A stretch of 64,000 nt of DNA, from contig NZ_JAKIKQ010000014.1 in NCBI RefSeq assembly GCF_023284045.1, positions 86,277 through 150,276 of the forward strand, read 5' to 3'. The translations under genes were made by a program, and so were the position numbers. The notes beneath the pieces are model-generated. The model saw nothing but the letters and a program-made list of their open reading frames with translations. It ran no database searches and was not told the DNA's origin. The stretch is from Shewanella kaireitica. Its GTDB lineage: Bacteria > Pseudomonadota > Gammaproteobacteria > Enterobacterales > Shewanellaceae. Positions 25,172-33,222 of the stretch are shown piece after piece; within the stretch, counting starts at the first letter, position 1, and the number at the start of each line of letters is the position of its first letter.

Positions 25172-26503
25172 ATGGATATTAATCAGCATAATGGGAACGA
25201 GTCTTCTGAATTTCAACCACTAAGCCAAGAAGAACAAGATATTAAAATTCAGCTCTATGACAAATTATTAAGTGTAATGGATTTGTCGCTGATTGAAACG
25301 GTTTCAAAAGAACAAGCAGAAATTCAAATTAGTCAGATTTGCGACAAAATCTTGTCGGACATGCGCCTACCATTGAATCTTTCATCAAGAAAGCGCTTGA
25401 TAAAGCTCATCATCGATGAAGTTCTTGGGCTTGGTCCGCTTGAAATACTACTTGCTGACCCGTCTATATCCGACATATTGGTCAATTCTTATGATCGTGT
25501 TTATGTAGAAAGAAAGGGTAAACTGCAGCCGGTTAACATTAAATTCCATAGCAATGCCCATCTACTAAATATTATTGATCGTATTGTATCGAGTGTCGGT
25601 AGACGCATTGATGAGTCCTCACCGATGGTGGATGCTCGTCTTGCTGATGGTTCGCGAGTCAACGCAATTATTCCACCATTAGCTTTAGATGGCCCATCAT
25701 TATCTATTCGACGCTTTGCCGTCGATAAGCTAAATGCAAAACAACTTATAGACATAGGTTCGGTCACGGAAGAAATGATTGAATTGTTGCAAGGCAGCGT
25801 AAAAGGCAAGCTGAATATTTTGGTTTCAGGCGGTACCGGTAGTGGAAAAACGACCCTGCTAAATATGCTGTCGGGCTATATTCCATCCGATGAGCGCATC
25901 GTCACCATTGAAGATTCAGCAGAATTACAGTTACAACAGCCTCATACCGTGAGATTAGAAACACGACCACAAAATATAGAAGGAAAAGGTGAGGTTTCGC
26001 AGCGAGACCTGGTGAAAAACTGTCTGCGTATGAGACCTGACCGTATCGTTATTGGTGAGGTTCGTGGTGGTGAGGCTCTCGATATGCTTACAGCGATGAA
26101 CACAGGCCATGAAGGCTCGTTAACAACACTCCATGCAAACAGTCCTAGAGACGCTTTAGGTCGCTTGGAGTATATGGTTTGTATGGCAGGTTTTGATATG
26201 CCCGTAAGCAACATACGTACTCAAGTCGCTTCTGCAATAGACCTTGTCGTACAGCTAGAGCGTCAGGAAGATGGGCGACGTCGTGTTACTAGTATTCAAG
26301 AGATCAATGGCATGGAGGGAGAGATTATAACGATGTCTGAAATTTTCAGATTTAGTCGAACCGGTATGAAGGAAGGTGGAGAGATTGTTGGAGAATTTGA
26401 AGCGACAGGCGTAATTCCAGGCTTCCATAGTAAGTTAAAACAGCATGGTATAGAGCTTCCTTATAATCTATTTAACTGTGGCGATCCATTTGCTGAATTT
26501 TAG
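25172..26503 (+). CDS. tadA: Tad pilus secretion ATPase TadA/CpaF
   Basis: A 443-aa hexameric secretion ATPase that powers Flp pilus extension and retraction. Typical blocks: LGLGPLEILLADPSISDILVN near residue 90, Walker A GGTGSGKT (220-227), IVTIEDSAELQL, the CLRMRPDRIVIGEVRGGEA stretch containing Walker B, and TTLHANSPRDALGRLEYM with the His box. It acts on the cytoplasmic face with TadB and TadC. There is no membrane helix. It is coupled to tadZ by a one-base gap and to tadB by 11 bp. Confidence 0.95.
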   Translation: MDINQHNGNESSEFQPLSQEEQDIKIQLYDKLLSVMDLSLIETVSKEQAEIQISQICDKILSDMRLPLNLSSRKRLIKLIIDEVLGLGPLEILLADPSISDILVNSYDRVYVERKGKLQPVNIKFHSNAHLLNIIDRIVSSVGRRIDESSPMVDARLADGSRVNAIIPPLALDGPSLSIRRFAVDKLNAKQLIDIGSVTEEMIELLQGSVKGKLNILVSGGTGSGKTTLLNMLSGYIPSDERIVTIEDSAELQLQQPHTVRLETRPQNIEGKGEVSQRDLVKNCLRMRPDRIVIGEVRGGEALDMLTAMNTGHEGSLTTLHANSPRDALGRLEYMVCMAGFDMPVSNIRTQVASAIDLVVQLERQEDGRRRVTSIQEINGMEGEIITMSEIFRFSRTGMKEGGEIVGEFEATGVIPGFHSKLKQHGIELPYNLFNCGDPFAEF

Positions 26504-26514
26504 GAGGCTAATTT

Positions 26515-27492
26515 ATGTTTTCAAATGAAGTTATCTTTCTTGGTCTTATTTTTATTGCGGTAATCTTTTTGTCCCAAGCACTTTTTTTACCTGTCTATAG
26601 CCCACAACGTGCCAATACCGCGTTAGTAAGAAAACGCTTAAAAAGTTTATCTGAAGACGGTGAAAATACAACCTTTGAAACTTCGCTGTTGCGGAAAAGC
26701 CGGTTGGCAAAACTAGGGAGTGTTGGGCGTTATTTAGAAAGCTTTCAATTTATAGAGAATTTAAGTTATCGACTCGAACTCGCAGATTACAAATTACTAG
26801 GGCATCAGTTCCTTTTTTTAGCCTTAGTCACCGCGTCCATTACTTCAGTTGGAGCTTGGCTTTATTTAGGTGAGATAGTGGCAGGCGTTTTCGTATTTGC
26901 GTTGGTTCTTTTCTTATTTAATTTTAAGCTGGTGCGGGATACCAATAAGCGTATGGACAAAATTGAAGAAAGTTTTCCAGATGCCTTGGACGTATTAAGA
27001 CGAGCGTTACAGGCGGGGTATTCTTTTTCTGACGCCGTAAAATTGGTAACAGAAGAGATGGAGGGACCTCTAGCGAAAGAGTTTAGCTTGATGTTTGCCA
27101 ACATCAACTACAGTAAAGATACCAAGCGAGCACTGCTCAGTTTTATTGAGCGTGTGCCAAGTGTTTCAGCTATGGCATTTGCCAGTGCCGTTATGGTTCA
27201 AAAAGAGACCGGAGGTAACCTTGCCGAAAATATTCAAAATCTTGCAAGGGTGATAAGGCTGAGGTTTACTTTTAGACGAAGAGTTAGAACTTTGTCAGCG
27301 GAAGGGCGCTTGTCTGCTTGGATCCTAATCTTGCTACCCTTTGTTCTATTTGCTGTGATCTATCTACAAACCCCTGGCTACGTGGGAGAGCTAACAGGCA
27401 CGGAAGAGGGGCACAAATTGTTGATGTGGGGGGCTATTGGTATGTTCGTCGGTGGCTTTTGGATTAGTAAAATTATAAGGATTGATATGTAA
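26515..27492 (+). CDS. tadB: Tad inner-membrane platform protein TadB
   Basis: A 325-aa type II secretion F-domain protein. There is one N-terminal helix, two helices around residues 100-140, the cytoplasmic F domain with FPDALDVLRRALQAGYSFSD and ETGGNLAENIQNLARVIRLR, and two C-terminal helices. It forms the inner-membrane platform with TadC and engages TadA. TAGGAGG lies before the ATG. Its TAA is one base from the preferred tadC start. Confidence 0.93.
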   Translation: MFSNEVIFLGLIFIAVIFLSQALFLPVYSPQRANTALVRKRLKSLSEDGENTTFETSLLRKSRLAKLGSVGRYLESFQFIENLSYRLELADYKLLGHQFLFLALVTASITSVGAWLYLGEIVAGVFVFALVLFLFNFKLVRDTNKRMDKIEESFPDALDVLRRALQAGYSFSDAVKLVTEEMEGPLAKEFSLMFANINYSKDTKRALLSFIERVPSVSAMAFASAVMVQKETGGNLAENIQNLARVIRLRFTFRRRVRTLSAEGRLSAWILILLPFVLFAVIYLQTPGYVGELTGTEEGHKLLMWGAIGMFVGGFWISKIIRIDM

Positions 27493-27493
27493 T

Positions 27494-28462
27494 ATGGAAT
27501 TCTTAATAGGCTTACTTGGACAGTTTTTTGATGATCCACAACACGTTGAATGGGTTATATACATAGTAGCTGGAATTGCTGGGGTTACTCTAGCAATATC
27601 AATTTCATACTTCATTAGTGGGGTTTACTCTCCGCTAAGAAAGCGTTTGAAAAAATTAAATGAAAGTGATGTTAGTGCCAGTACTAGCGGTGATGCAGTT
27701 TCCGAAACCCTAGAACATGGAATTGGGGAAATGGCAAAAAAGCCATTTTTGAACTTTTCTAATCATGAAACGAGAAGACTGTTAATTCACGCTGGATTTC
27801 ACTCTGAAAATTCGTTAGCTATCTTCAATGCTGCTCGTTTACTGCTTTTGCTACTTGGTGCTGTAATTTCAGTTGTCATTCTTAACATATTCCCCAAAAT
27901 CGCGGGCATCTGGATCGTTTACATATTCTGTTTGTTCATTGGTGGTGCGTTCATTTTGCCCTCAATGATTCTACAATCTTTAGCCAACCGAAGAATGCGA
28001 CTACTTAGGGTCGGTTTTCCAGATGCATTAGATCTGCTTGTTGTGTGTTGCGAAGCCGGACTCGGATTAATGGCCGCTCTGCAGCGTGTAGCCAAAGAAC
28101 TTGCTTTTAGTCATCCAAGTCTCGCCAGTGAGCTAGATTTGGTCTGCAGTAAGGTACGCGCAGGTTTAACGATTAAAGTGGCTCTACAAGAGTTCACAGA
28201 TAGAACAGGTTTGGAAGATATTAAAGGACTTAATTCTGCAATTTCGCAAAGCATGCGTTTAGGTACTGGTATTGCAGAAACCCTTAGGGTTTTTTCTGAC
28301 GAATATCGAGATAAGCGCTTACAGGCGGCTGAAGAACAAGCTGCTAAGCTAGCCGTTAAGATGATATTTCCCATGATGTGCTGTATATGGCCTTCATTTT
28401 TTATTGTTGCGGTAGGGCCTGCGGTGCTGAAAGTGATGAAAGTTTGGGGACAAGCATTCTAA
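27494..28462 (+). CDS. tadC: Tad inner-membrane platform protein TadC
   Basis: A 322-aa F-domain protein paralogous to TadB: FPDALDLLVVCCEAGLGLMA, QSMRLGTGIAETLRVFSDEY, and a C-terminal helix pair ending near VKMIFPMMCCIWPSFFIVAV. The ATG at 27494 is preferred because it follows the tadB stop by one base. A TTG at 27482 is also in frame but overlaps tadB. No separate Shine-Dalgarno is obvious, in keeping with coupling to tadB. Confidence 0.92.
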   Translation: MEFLIGLLGQFFDDPQHVEWVIYIVAGIAGVTLAISISYFISGVYSPLRKRLKKLNESDVSASTSGDAVSETLEHGIGEMAKKPFLNFSNHETRRLLIHAGFHSENSLAIFNAARLLLLLLGAVISVVILNIFPKIAGIWIVYIFCLFIGGAFILPSMILQSLANRRMRLLRVGFPDALDLLVVCCEAGLGLMAALQRVAKELAFSHPSLASELDLVCSKVRAGLTIKVALQEFTDRTGLEDIKGLNSAISQSMRLGTGIAETLRVFSDEYRDKRLQAAEEQAAKLAVKMIFPMMCCIWPSFFIVAVGPAVLKVMKVWGQAF

Positions 28463-28497
28463 AAGAATCTTCACTACGGTGAAGTATAAGGATAAAT

Positions 28498-29529
28498 ATG
28501 ATGGCTGTTGAAGGTTCTTTTAAACGTTCATTGATCTTTTTATTGATGCTCCTGCTGCTGAGTGGTCTTACTGCCTGTTCCTCAACCACACCAGAGGAAC
28601 CACAAGAGATCAAAGCTCCTAATAGACAAGACTTACTTGATGCGGGTGCCTTATCTTCTATTACTTCAGACTTTGAAGCGCCACAGACTGAAGCTGAAGC
28701 CTTAATGAAAGCGCGCAAAGAGGAACAATCTGGAAATCTTGAAAAAGCACTGTATGCATACATCCAAGCATTAGATTTTAACGCTGAAAATGCAGAAACT
28801 TTTTATCACATAGGTAGGATCCACACTATGCGTGGTAATCCTGAGATTGCCTTTAGAGCCTATAACGAAGCTTTAGCTTTAGACCCAAATCTCATTATGG
28901 TGCATGCAGATCTGGGAGTGGTGAGCATGGATAAACGCCAATATAGAGAAGCGAGAATACACCTGACTAAAGCCATTGAGCTTGATCAAAAGCGGTTAGC
29001 ATCAGTTTCAGTTAGTCGTATGATTGGCAGCTTTTATGTTCCTGACCGAGACTCGCCAGCAAGAGTATACAACGCAATCGCAATTCTTGATGATGTTCAG
29101 AACGAGCATGAAAGCGCGCGTGAGTATTTTCGTTTACTGCTAGAGTTGCAACCTCATTCAGCAATATTAATCTCTAACCTAGGATATTCTTATTATCTGA
29201 CAGGGGAGTTAACGAGTGCAGAAAGTTATTTAAGGCAGGCGATTAGAGAAGATCAAAACCTAGATCGTGCTTGGACTAACCTTGGTTTGGTTTATGTTCG
29301 AAAAGGTTTATATAAAAGAGCACTAGCAACATTTGAACAAGCGATGGAGCCGGCTGACGCTTTGAATGACCTTGGATATTTTCTTATGTTAGAAGGGAAG
29401 TATCAACAAGCAATAGAGCTGTTCGAAAGAGCGATTGATACCTCGCCGAGTTACTTTGAGCAAGCACAGAAGAACTTAAAAAGGGCCAAAGCTGAGCTAT
29501 CAGACGAATTTAGGCATGCCACAAACTAA
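28498..29529 (+). CDS. tadD: Tad pilus lipoprotein TadD with TPR repeats
   Basis: A 343-aa outer-membrane lipoprotein. The signal ends in LTAC (C27). Several tetratricopeptide repeats follow (for example YIQALDFNAENAETFYHIGR, AYNEALALDPNLIMVHADLG, AESYLRQAIREDQNLDRAWT), as in TadD/PilF-like proteins that help the secretin assemble. Two adjacent ATGs (28498, 28501) both follow AAGGAT, and either could be used. It is the last gene of the operon, ended by a strong hairpin. Confidence 0.9.
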   Translation: MMAVEGSFKRSLIFLLMLLLLSGLTACSSTTPEEPQEIKAPNRQDLLDAGALSSITSDFEAPQTEAEALMKARKEEQSGNLEKALYAYIQALDFNAENAETFYHIGRIHTMRGNPEIAFRAYNEALALDPNLIMVHADLGVVSMDKRQYREARIHLTKAIELDQKRLASVSVSRMIGSFYVPDRDSPARVYNAIAILDDVQNEHESAREYFRLLLELQPHSAILISNLGYSYYLTGELTSAESYLRQAIREDQNLDRAWTNLGLVYVRKGLYKRALATFEQAMEPADALNDLGYFLMLEGKYQQAIELFERAIDTSPSYFEQAQKNLKRAKAELSDEFRHATN

Positions 29530-29580
29530 GGCTAAAGATAGACAAGCGTAGTTATGCTGATTGGTTTTAGACCCTCTAAT

Positions 29581-29618
29581 AAGAAAAACACCATTACTCA
29601 TCTAATGGTGTTTTTCTT
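29581..29618. terminator. Bidirectional terminator between tadD and hypA
   Basis: A perfect 16-bp stem, AAGAAAAACACCATTA with its complement at 29603-29618, CTCATC loop, and T-rich on both exits. It ends the rightward Tad operon and the leftward hyp operon. Confidence 0.93.
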
Positions 29619-29632
29619 TATGGATACAAATT

Positions 29633-29980
29633 TTAACTCTGCTCTAGTTCCAATTGCATCAACAACATCTCTTCTCCGTCGAGTACTTTAGTATTGGTAC
29701 TTTGGCAATGGTCGCAAACAATACTCCGTTGCTGGTGGATTGTTTGTTCATTACATGAATGACACTGCAAAACCAGTGGTTGGATCTGCATGTTAAGCTG
29801 CGCGTCATGGCAGATCCCTTCAAGTTTAAAGGCTTCGAACGCGGTCTCTAATAATGCAGGCTCTACACCGCTTAAAATACCAAGTTTGATGTCAACGCGG
29901 GTAATTTTATTTGCACTGTTTTGCTCTGCTAGTTTTTCACATTGCTCGATAAGCGCTGTGACTATGGAATATTCATGCAC
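29633..29980 (-). CDS. hypA: Hydrogenase nickel-insertion protein HypA
   Basis: A 115-aa maturation factor that delivers nickel to the hydrogenase large subunit together with HypB. The N-terminal Met-His-Glu (H2) nickel site is present, and the zinc site has C73, C76, C89 and C92 (two CxxC pairs). The start is GTG at 29980, not ATG, and shares one base with the hypE stop (TAGTG), so it is translationally coupled. It is the last gene of the hypBCDEA run. Confidence 0.95.
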   Translation of the reverse strand: MHEYSIVTALIEQCEKLAEQNSANKITRVDIKLGILSGVEPALLETAFEAFKLEGICHDAQLNMQIQPLVLQCHSCNEQTIHQQRSIVCDHCQSTNTKVLDGEEMLLMQLELEQS

Positions 29981-30996
29981 TAGCAGATCCTCGGCAGTAA
30001 CTCACCTTGTGGTACATCTAAAAATCGACTACTTCCCCACGGCGTATTTAGGATCACTTTTCCTGGCTTAATATCATTAACCTTGCCTATGATCGATGCT
30101 TGTTCGCAGTGACAAAACGTTTTCATGATCTGTAGTGTTTTCTCTGCACAATCTTTGGCAACAGCAAGAATAAAAGTGCCTTCATTGGCTAAGTCGAAAG
30201 GCTCAAATCCGTAAAGCTCGCACAAACCAGCGACTTCTTGGCTAACGGGGATTTCTGATTCATTAACAGTAATACCGACTTGGGAGGCCGATGCCCATTC
30301 GTTTAGTACCGCTGATAAACCACCGCGAGTGGCGTCACGCATAGCGTGTATTTCAACATTGCTCGCAATGAGTTGTTCCACAATTGGCCATAGTGTTGCA
30401 CAGTCACTGGTGAGTTCAGATTCTAATGCAAGTCCTTCGCGAGCCATTAAAATTGCTGCGCCATGTCGGCCTATATCTCGAGAAACGATGATGACATCAT
30501 CTTGCTTTAAGTTTTTGACTGAGATGCCGTTGTTGATAATACGCCCGACACCTGAAGTATTGATGAACACGCCGTCAGCGCAGCCTCTAGGAACAACCTT
30601 TGTATCTCCGCATACTATTCTAGCACCTGATTTTTTAAGCTCAGTTGCCATACTTGAGACGATAGTTTTTAGATCTTCTATTGGAAAACCTTCCTCAATA
30701 ATGAAGCTACTGCTTAAAAATTGGGGCTCTGCGCCCATCATAGCGAGATCGTTAACGGTTCCTGCTATGGCTAGTTTTCCTATATCACCCCCAGCAAAAA
30801 AAAGTGGTGCTACGGTAAAAGAGTCAGTCGTAAAAGCGGTATCCCCGTTAAAGTGTAAACGTGCTGAATCTTCTTCACTTCTTAATATGGGATTGTCGAA
30901 GGCTTTAAAAAAAATATCTTTGATCAGGCGGTTCATCTCTTTGCCGCCTCCGCCGTGGCTAAGCTGAACGGTTTTACTCACATTAACAGTGCTCAT
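29980..30996 (-). CDS. hypE: Hydrogenase maturation protein HypE
   Basis: A 338-aa AIR-synthase-fold enzyme that dehydrates the carbamoyl group on its own C-terminal cysteine to a thiocyanate, the source of the CN ligands. The C-terminal PRIC (C338) is intact. The N-terminal HGGGGKEMNRLI and FTTDSFTVAPLFF blocks are typical. It overlaps hypD by four bases and hypA by one. The length is normal. Confidence 0.96.
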   Translation of the reverse strand: MSTVNVSKTVQLSHGGGGKEMNRLIKDIFFKAFDNPILRSEEDSARLHFNGDTAFTTDSFTVAPLFFAGGDIGKLAIAGTVNDLAMMGAEPQFLSSSFIIEEGFPIEDLKTIVSSMATELKKSGARIVCGDTKVVPRGCADGVFINTSGVGRIINNGISVKNLKQDDVIIVSRDIGRHGAAILMAREGLALESELTSDCATLWPIVEQLIASNVEIHAMRDATRGGLSAVLNEWASASQVGITVNESEIPVSQEVAGLCELYGFEPFDLANEGTFILAVAKDCAEKTLQIMKTFCHCEQASIIGKVNDIKPGKVILNTPWGSSRFLDVPQGELLPRIC

Positions 30997-32114
30997 TCAG
31001 TTACTCCATTATATCTATAATAGGCATTGCAGGCGCCTTCAGAGCTGACCATGCAACTTCCTAAGGGGGTTTCTGGACTGCATCCACGTCCAAACACTTT
31101 GCAGTCTTTAGGTTTAGACAGTCCCCGTAGAATATCTCCGCATTGGCACGCTTTATGGTCATCGATCTCTTGATGTGGGAGTTTATCTTTATAAACGACT
31201 TCTGCATCTCGGTGGCTGTACTCTTCGCGAAGCATTAACGCCGAGTCTGGTATTGGGCCTAAACCTCGCCAGCGAAAACTAGGCCTGACAGTCATGTATT
31301 TATTAACCAGTGCTTGAGCAGCCAAATTACCTTCTTCCGACACGGCACGGCTATATTGGTTCTCTAATTGTGATTGTGATCTCGCCTTTTGCTTAGTGAT
31401 CATCAAGATAGATTCCATGACGTCAACAGGCTCGAATCCAGAAACAACCAGTGGTGTGTTATAGCTTTCTACTGCAGAGCGATAAACCTTCGCCCCACTG
31501 ATGACACTGACATGAGCTGGACCGATAAAAGCGTTAACCTTTGCATTGGGGTCGGACATAACTGCATCAATTGCAGGTGGCACGAGAACATGATTAATAT
31601 GAAATAGTAAGTTAGAAACCTTCTGCTTTTCAGCTTGTTCTAACAACACTGCTGTCATTGGTGTGGAGGTTTCGAAACCGATTGCAAAAAATATGACAGT
31701 TTTGTCAGGGTTATCCATTGCTATTTTAAGACTGTCCAATGGATCGTATATAGGACGTATATCACAACCGTTTGCCCTGAATTGGGCCAAGTTACCTTTT
31801 GAACCCGGTACGCGGATCATGTCCCCAAGGGTGATCAAAATGGTATCGGGCATACTGGCTAAAGTAGCAGCATGATCGATACGTTCTTTTGGCATGATAC
31901 AAACGGGGCAGCCGGGTCCATGTATAAATTCAATGTTATTGGGTAAAAGCTGATTTATACCGTATTTCATTATGGTATGGGTATGTCCACCGCATACCTC
32001 CATAATGTTAATCTTTGCGTCATATTTCGCAGCTTCTAACGCTATTTCTTTAGCTAATGATTTGATGACATCTGGATCTCTAAATCCTTCGTAGAGCGCG
32101 TTTAAAGAGAGCAT
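30993..32114 (-). CDS. hypD: Hydrogenase maturation protein HypD
   Basis: A 373-aa iron-sulfur protein that, with HypC, is the scaffold on which the Fe(CN)2CO unit is built. Typical motifs: MEVCGGHTHTIMKYG, IHGPGCPVCIMP, GFETSTP, and the C-terminal cysteines around QCGDILRG, CKVFGRGCSPETPLGSCMVS that hold the 4Fe-4S cluster. It overlaps hypC by one base and hypE by four. Confidence 0.96.
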   Translation of the reverse strand: MLSLNALYEGFRDPDVIKSLAKEIALEAAKYDAKINIMEVCGGHTHTIMKYGINQLLPNNIEFIHGPGCPVCIMPKERIDHAATLASMPDTILITLGDMIRVPGSKGNLAQFRANGCDIRPIYDPLDSLKIAMDNPDKTVIFFAIGFETSTPMTAVLLEQAEKQKVSNLLFHINHVLVPPAIDAVMSDPNAKVNAFIGPAHVSVISGAKVYRSAVESYNTPLVVSGFEPVDVMESILMITKQKARSQSQLENQYSRAVSEEGNLAAQALVNKYMTVRPSFRWRGLGPIPDSALMLREEYSHRDAEVVYKDKLPHQEIDDHKACQCGDILRGLSKPKDCKVFGRGCSPETPLGSCMVSSEGACNAYYRYNGVTE

Positions 32115-32362
32115 TAGGCTTGATTCTCCTCTTGTTCAAGTTTGCTTACGATCTCTTTATATAGTGCAAGACTTTCCTGGGCATCAGCTTTATCTATTTT
32201 GTTCATTACAAATCCAATATGGATCAGAACATAGTCCCCAAGCTCAAGCGGTTCAGTCATTAGGTGGCTAGAGACTTTACGTTTTACACCCATTGTGTCG
32301 ACAGTGACAAACTCTTCACCTTCGTGGATCGTTACAACTTGCGATGGGATGGATAAACACAT
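32114..32362 (-). CDS. hypC: Hydrogenase assembly chaperone HypC
   Basis: An 82-aa chaperone. The essential N-terminal Met-Cys (C2) in MCLSIPSQVV is present, as is the conserved GDYVLIHIGFVMNKID. It binds HypD and then the immature large subunit. It shares one base with each flanking gene. There is a single hypC/hupF-type gene in the cluster, in keeping with one hydrogenase to serve. Confidence 0.95.
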   Translation of the reverse strand: MCLSIPSQVVTIHEGEEFVTVDTMGVKRKVSSHLMTEPLELGDYVLIHIGFVMNKIDKADAQESLALYKEIVSKLEQEENQA

Positions 32363-33123
32363 TAGGCATTACCTCCTAAGTGCTTGTTGAACCATATAGC
32401 GACATTCTCCATAGATTTAGGGTCTTTAATTGAAACTTCAATCAGTTCTATATCTGGATTTAATTTTTTAAGTTGAGCTTTAGACTCTTCGATACTGAAA
32501 TCAAAATGAGGCATTAAATCAGATTTAGTGATTAACACTACATCAGCGCGGCGAAACATCACTGGGTACTTCTCTATTTTGTCATCACCCTCAGGTACCG
32601 ATAACAATACGACATTTTTATGGGTGCCAACATCGTAACTTGCAGGGCAGACCAAGTTGCCAACATTTTCAACAAAGCAGATATCAACAGATTCTAAATT
32701 AATGTGATGCAGGGCACTGTGAACCATAAATGCATCTAAGTGACAGGCTGCACCCGTTTGGATTTGAAACGCTTCAATACCTTTTGCTTTTAATCTATCT
32801 GCATCTCTCGATGTTTCTAAATCTCCTTCGATAACGGCGTATTTTAGATCTGTATATTGAAAAAGGTTCTCTAAAAGAGTGGTTTTACCACTGCCTGGGC
32901 TGCTCATTAGGTTAAAAGCGGTTACGGACTTATCTTCAAAATGCTGACGATTATGCTGAGCTTCTATGTCATTCTTATCCAAAATTTTATGGATAACTGA
33001 CAATGTTTTTTTGTCATTTAACTGTGGGTTGGTTGCTATGTTGTCATCCACTCGGGCATGAGAATGGCTAGGGCTTAATGAATGGTCATGACGGGTAATT
33101 GAACAGCCACAATCTTGGCACAT
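32362..33123 (-). CDS. hypB: Hydrogenase nickel-incorporation GTPase HypB
   Basis: A 253-aa GTPase that works with HypA in nickel insertion. The N-terminus MCQDCGC carries the high-affinity CxxCGC nickel motif, followed by a modest His stretch (HDHSLSPSHSH), less than the long poly-His tails of some HypB. The GTPase has SSPGSGKTTLLENL and EGDLETSRDADRL. GGAG precedes the ATG. It begins a transcription unit of its own: a 99-bp gap to hypF contains an FNR-type box. Confidence 0.95.
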   Translation of the reverse strand: MCQDCGCSITRHDHSLSPSHSHARVDDNIATNPQLNDKKTLSVIHKILDKNDIEAQHNRQHFEDKSVTAFNLMSSPGSGKTTLLENLFQYTDLKYAVIEGDLETSRDADRLKAKGIEAFQIQTGAACHLDAFMVHSALHHINLESVDICFVENVGNLVCPASYDVGTHKNVVLLSVPEGDDKIEKYPVMFRRADVVLITKSDLMPHFDFSIEESKAQLKKLNPDIELIEVSIKDPKSMENVAIWFNKHLGGNA

Positions 33124-33180
33124 AGGTAACTCCGTTATATTAGTTATATTTCATTGTCGATCACAATAAGCAGATCGACC

Positions 33181-33194
33181 TTGATGTAAATCAG
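33181..33194 (-). promoter_or_regulatory. FNR/EtrA-type box upstream of hypB
   Basis: TTGATGTAAATCAG matches the FNR consensus TTGAT-N4-ATCAA at 9 of 10 positions. If it is centred at -41.5, transcription would start near 33146 and the -10 hexamer would be GACAAT (33153-33158, minus strand), 4 of 6 to consensus. This predicts a separate anaerobic promoter for hypBCDEA. Confidence 0.72.
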
Positions 33195-33222
33195 GTAAAT
33201 AGGTTTCAAAAGGCGATAGGGG

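Noticed and set aside
30329..30967. A 212-codon plus-strand open frame
   Set aside because: It is antisense to hypE, whose full domain and terminal cysteine are intact, and has no recognisable features.
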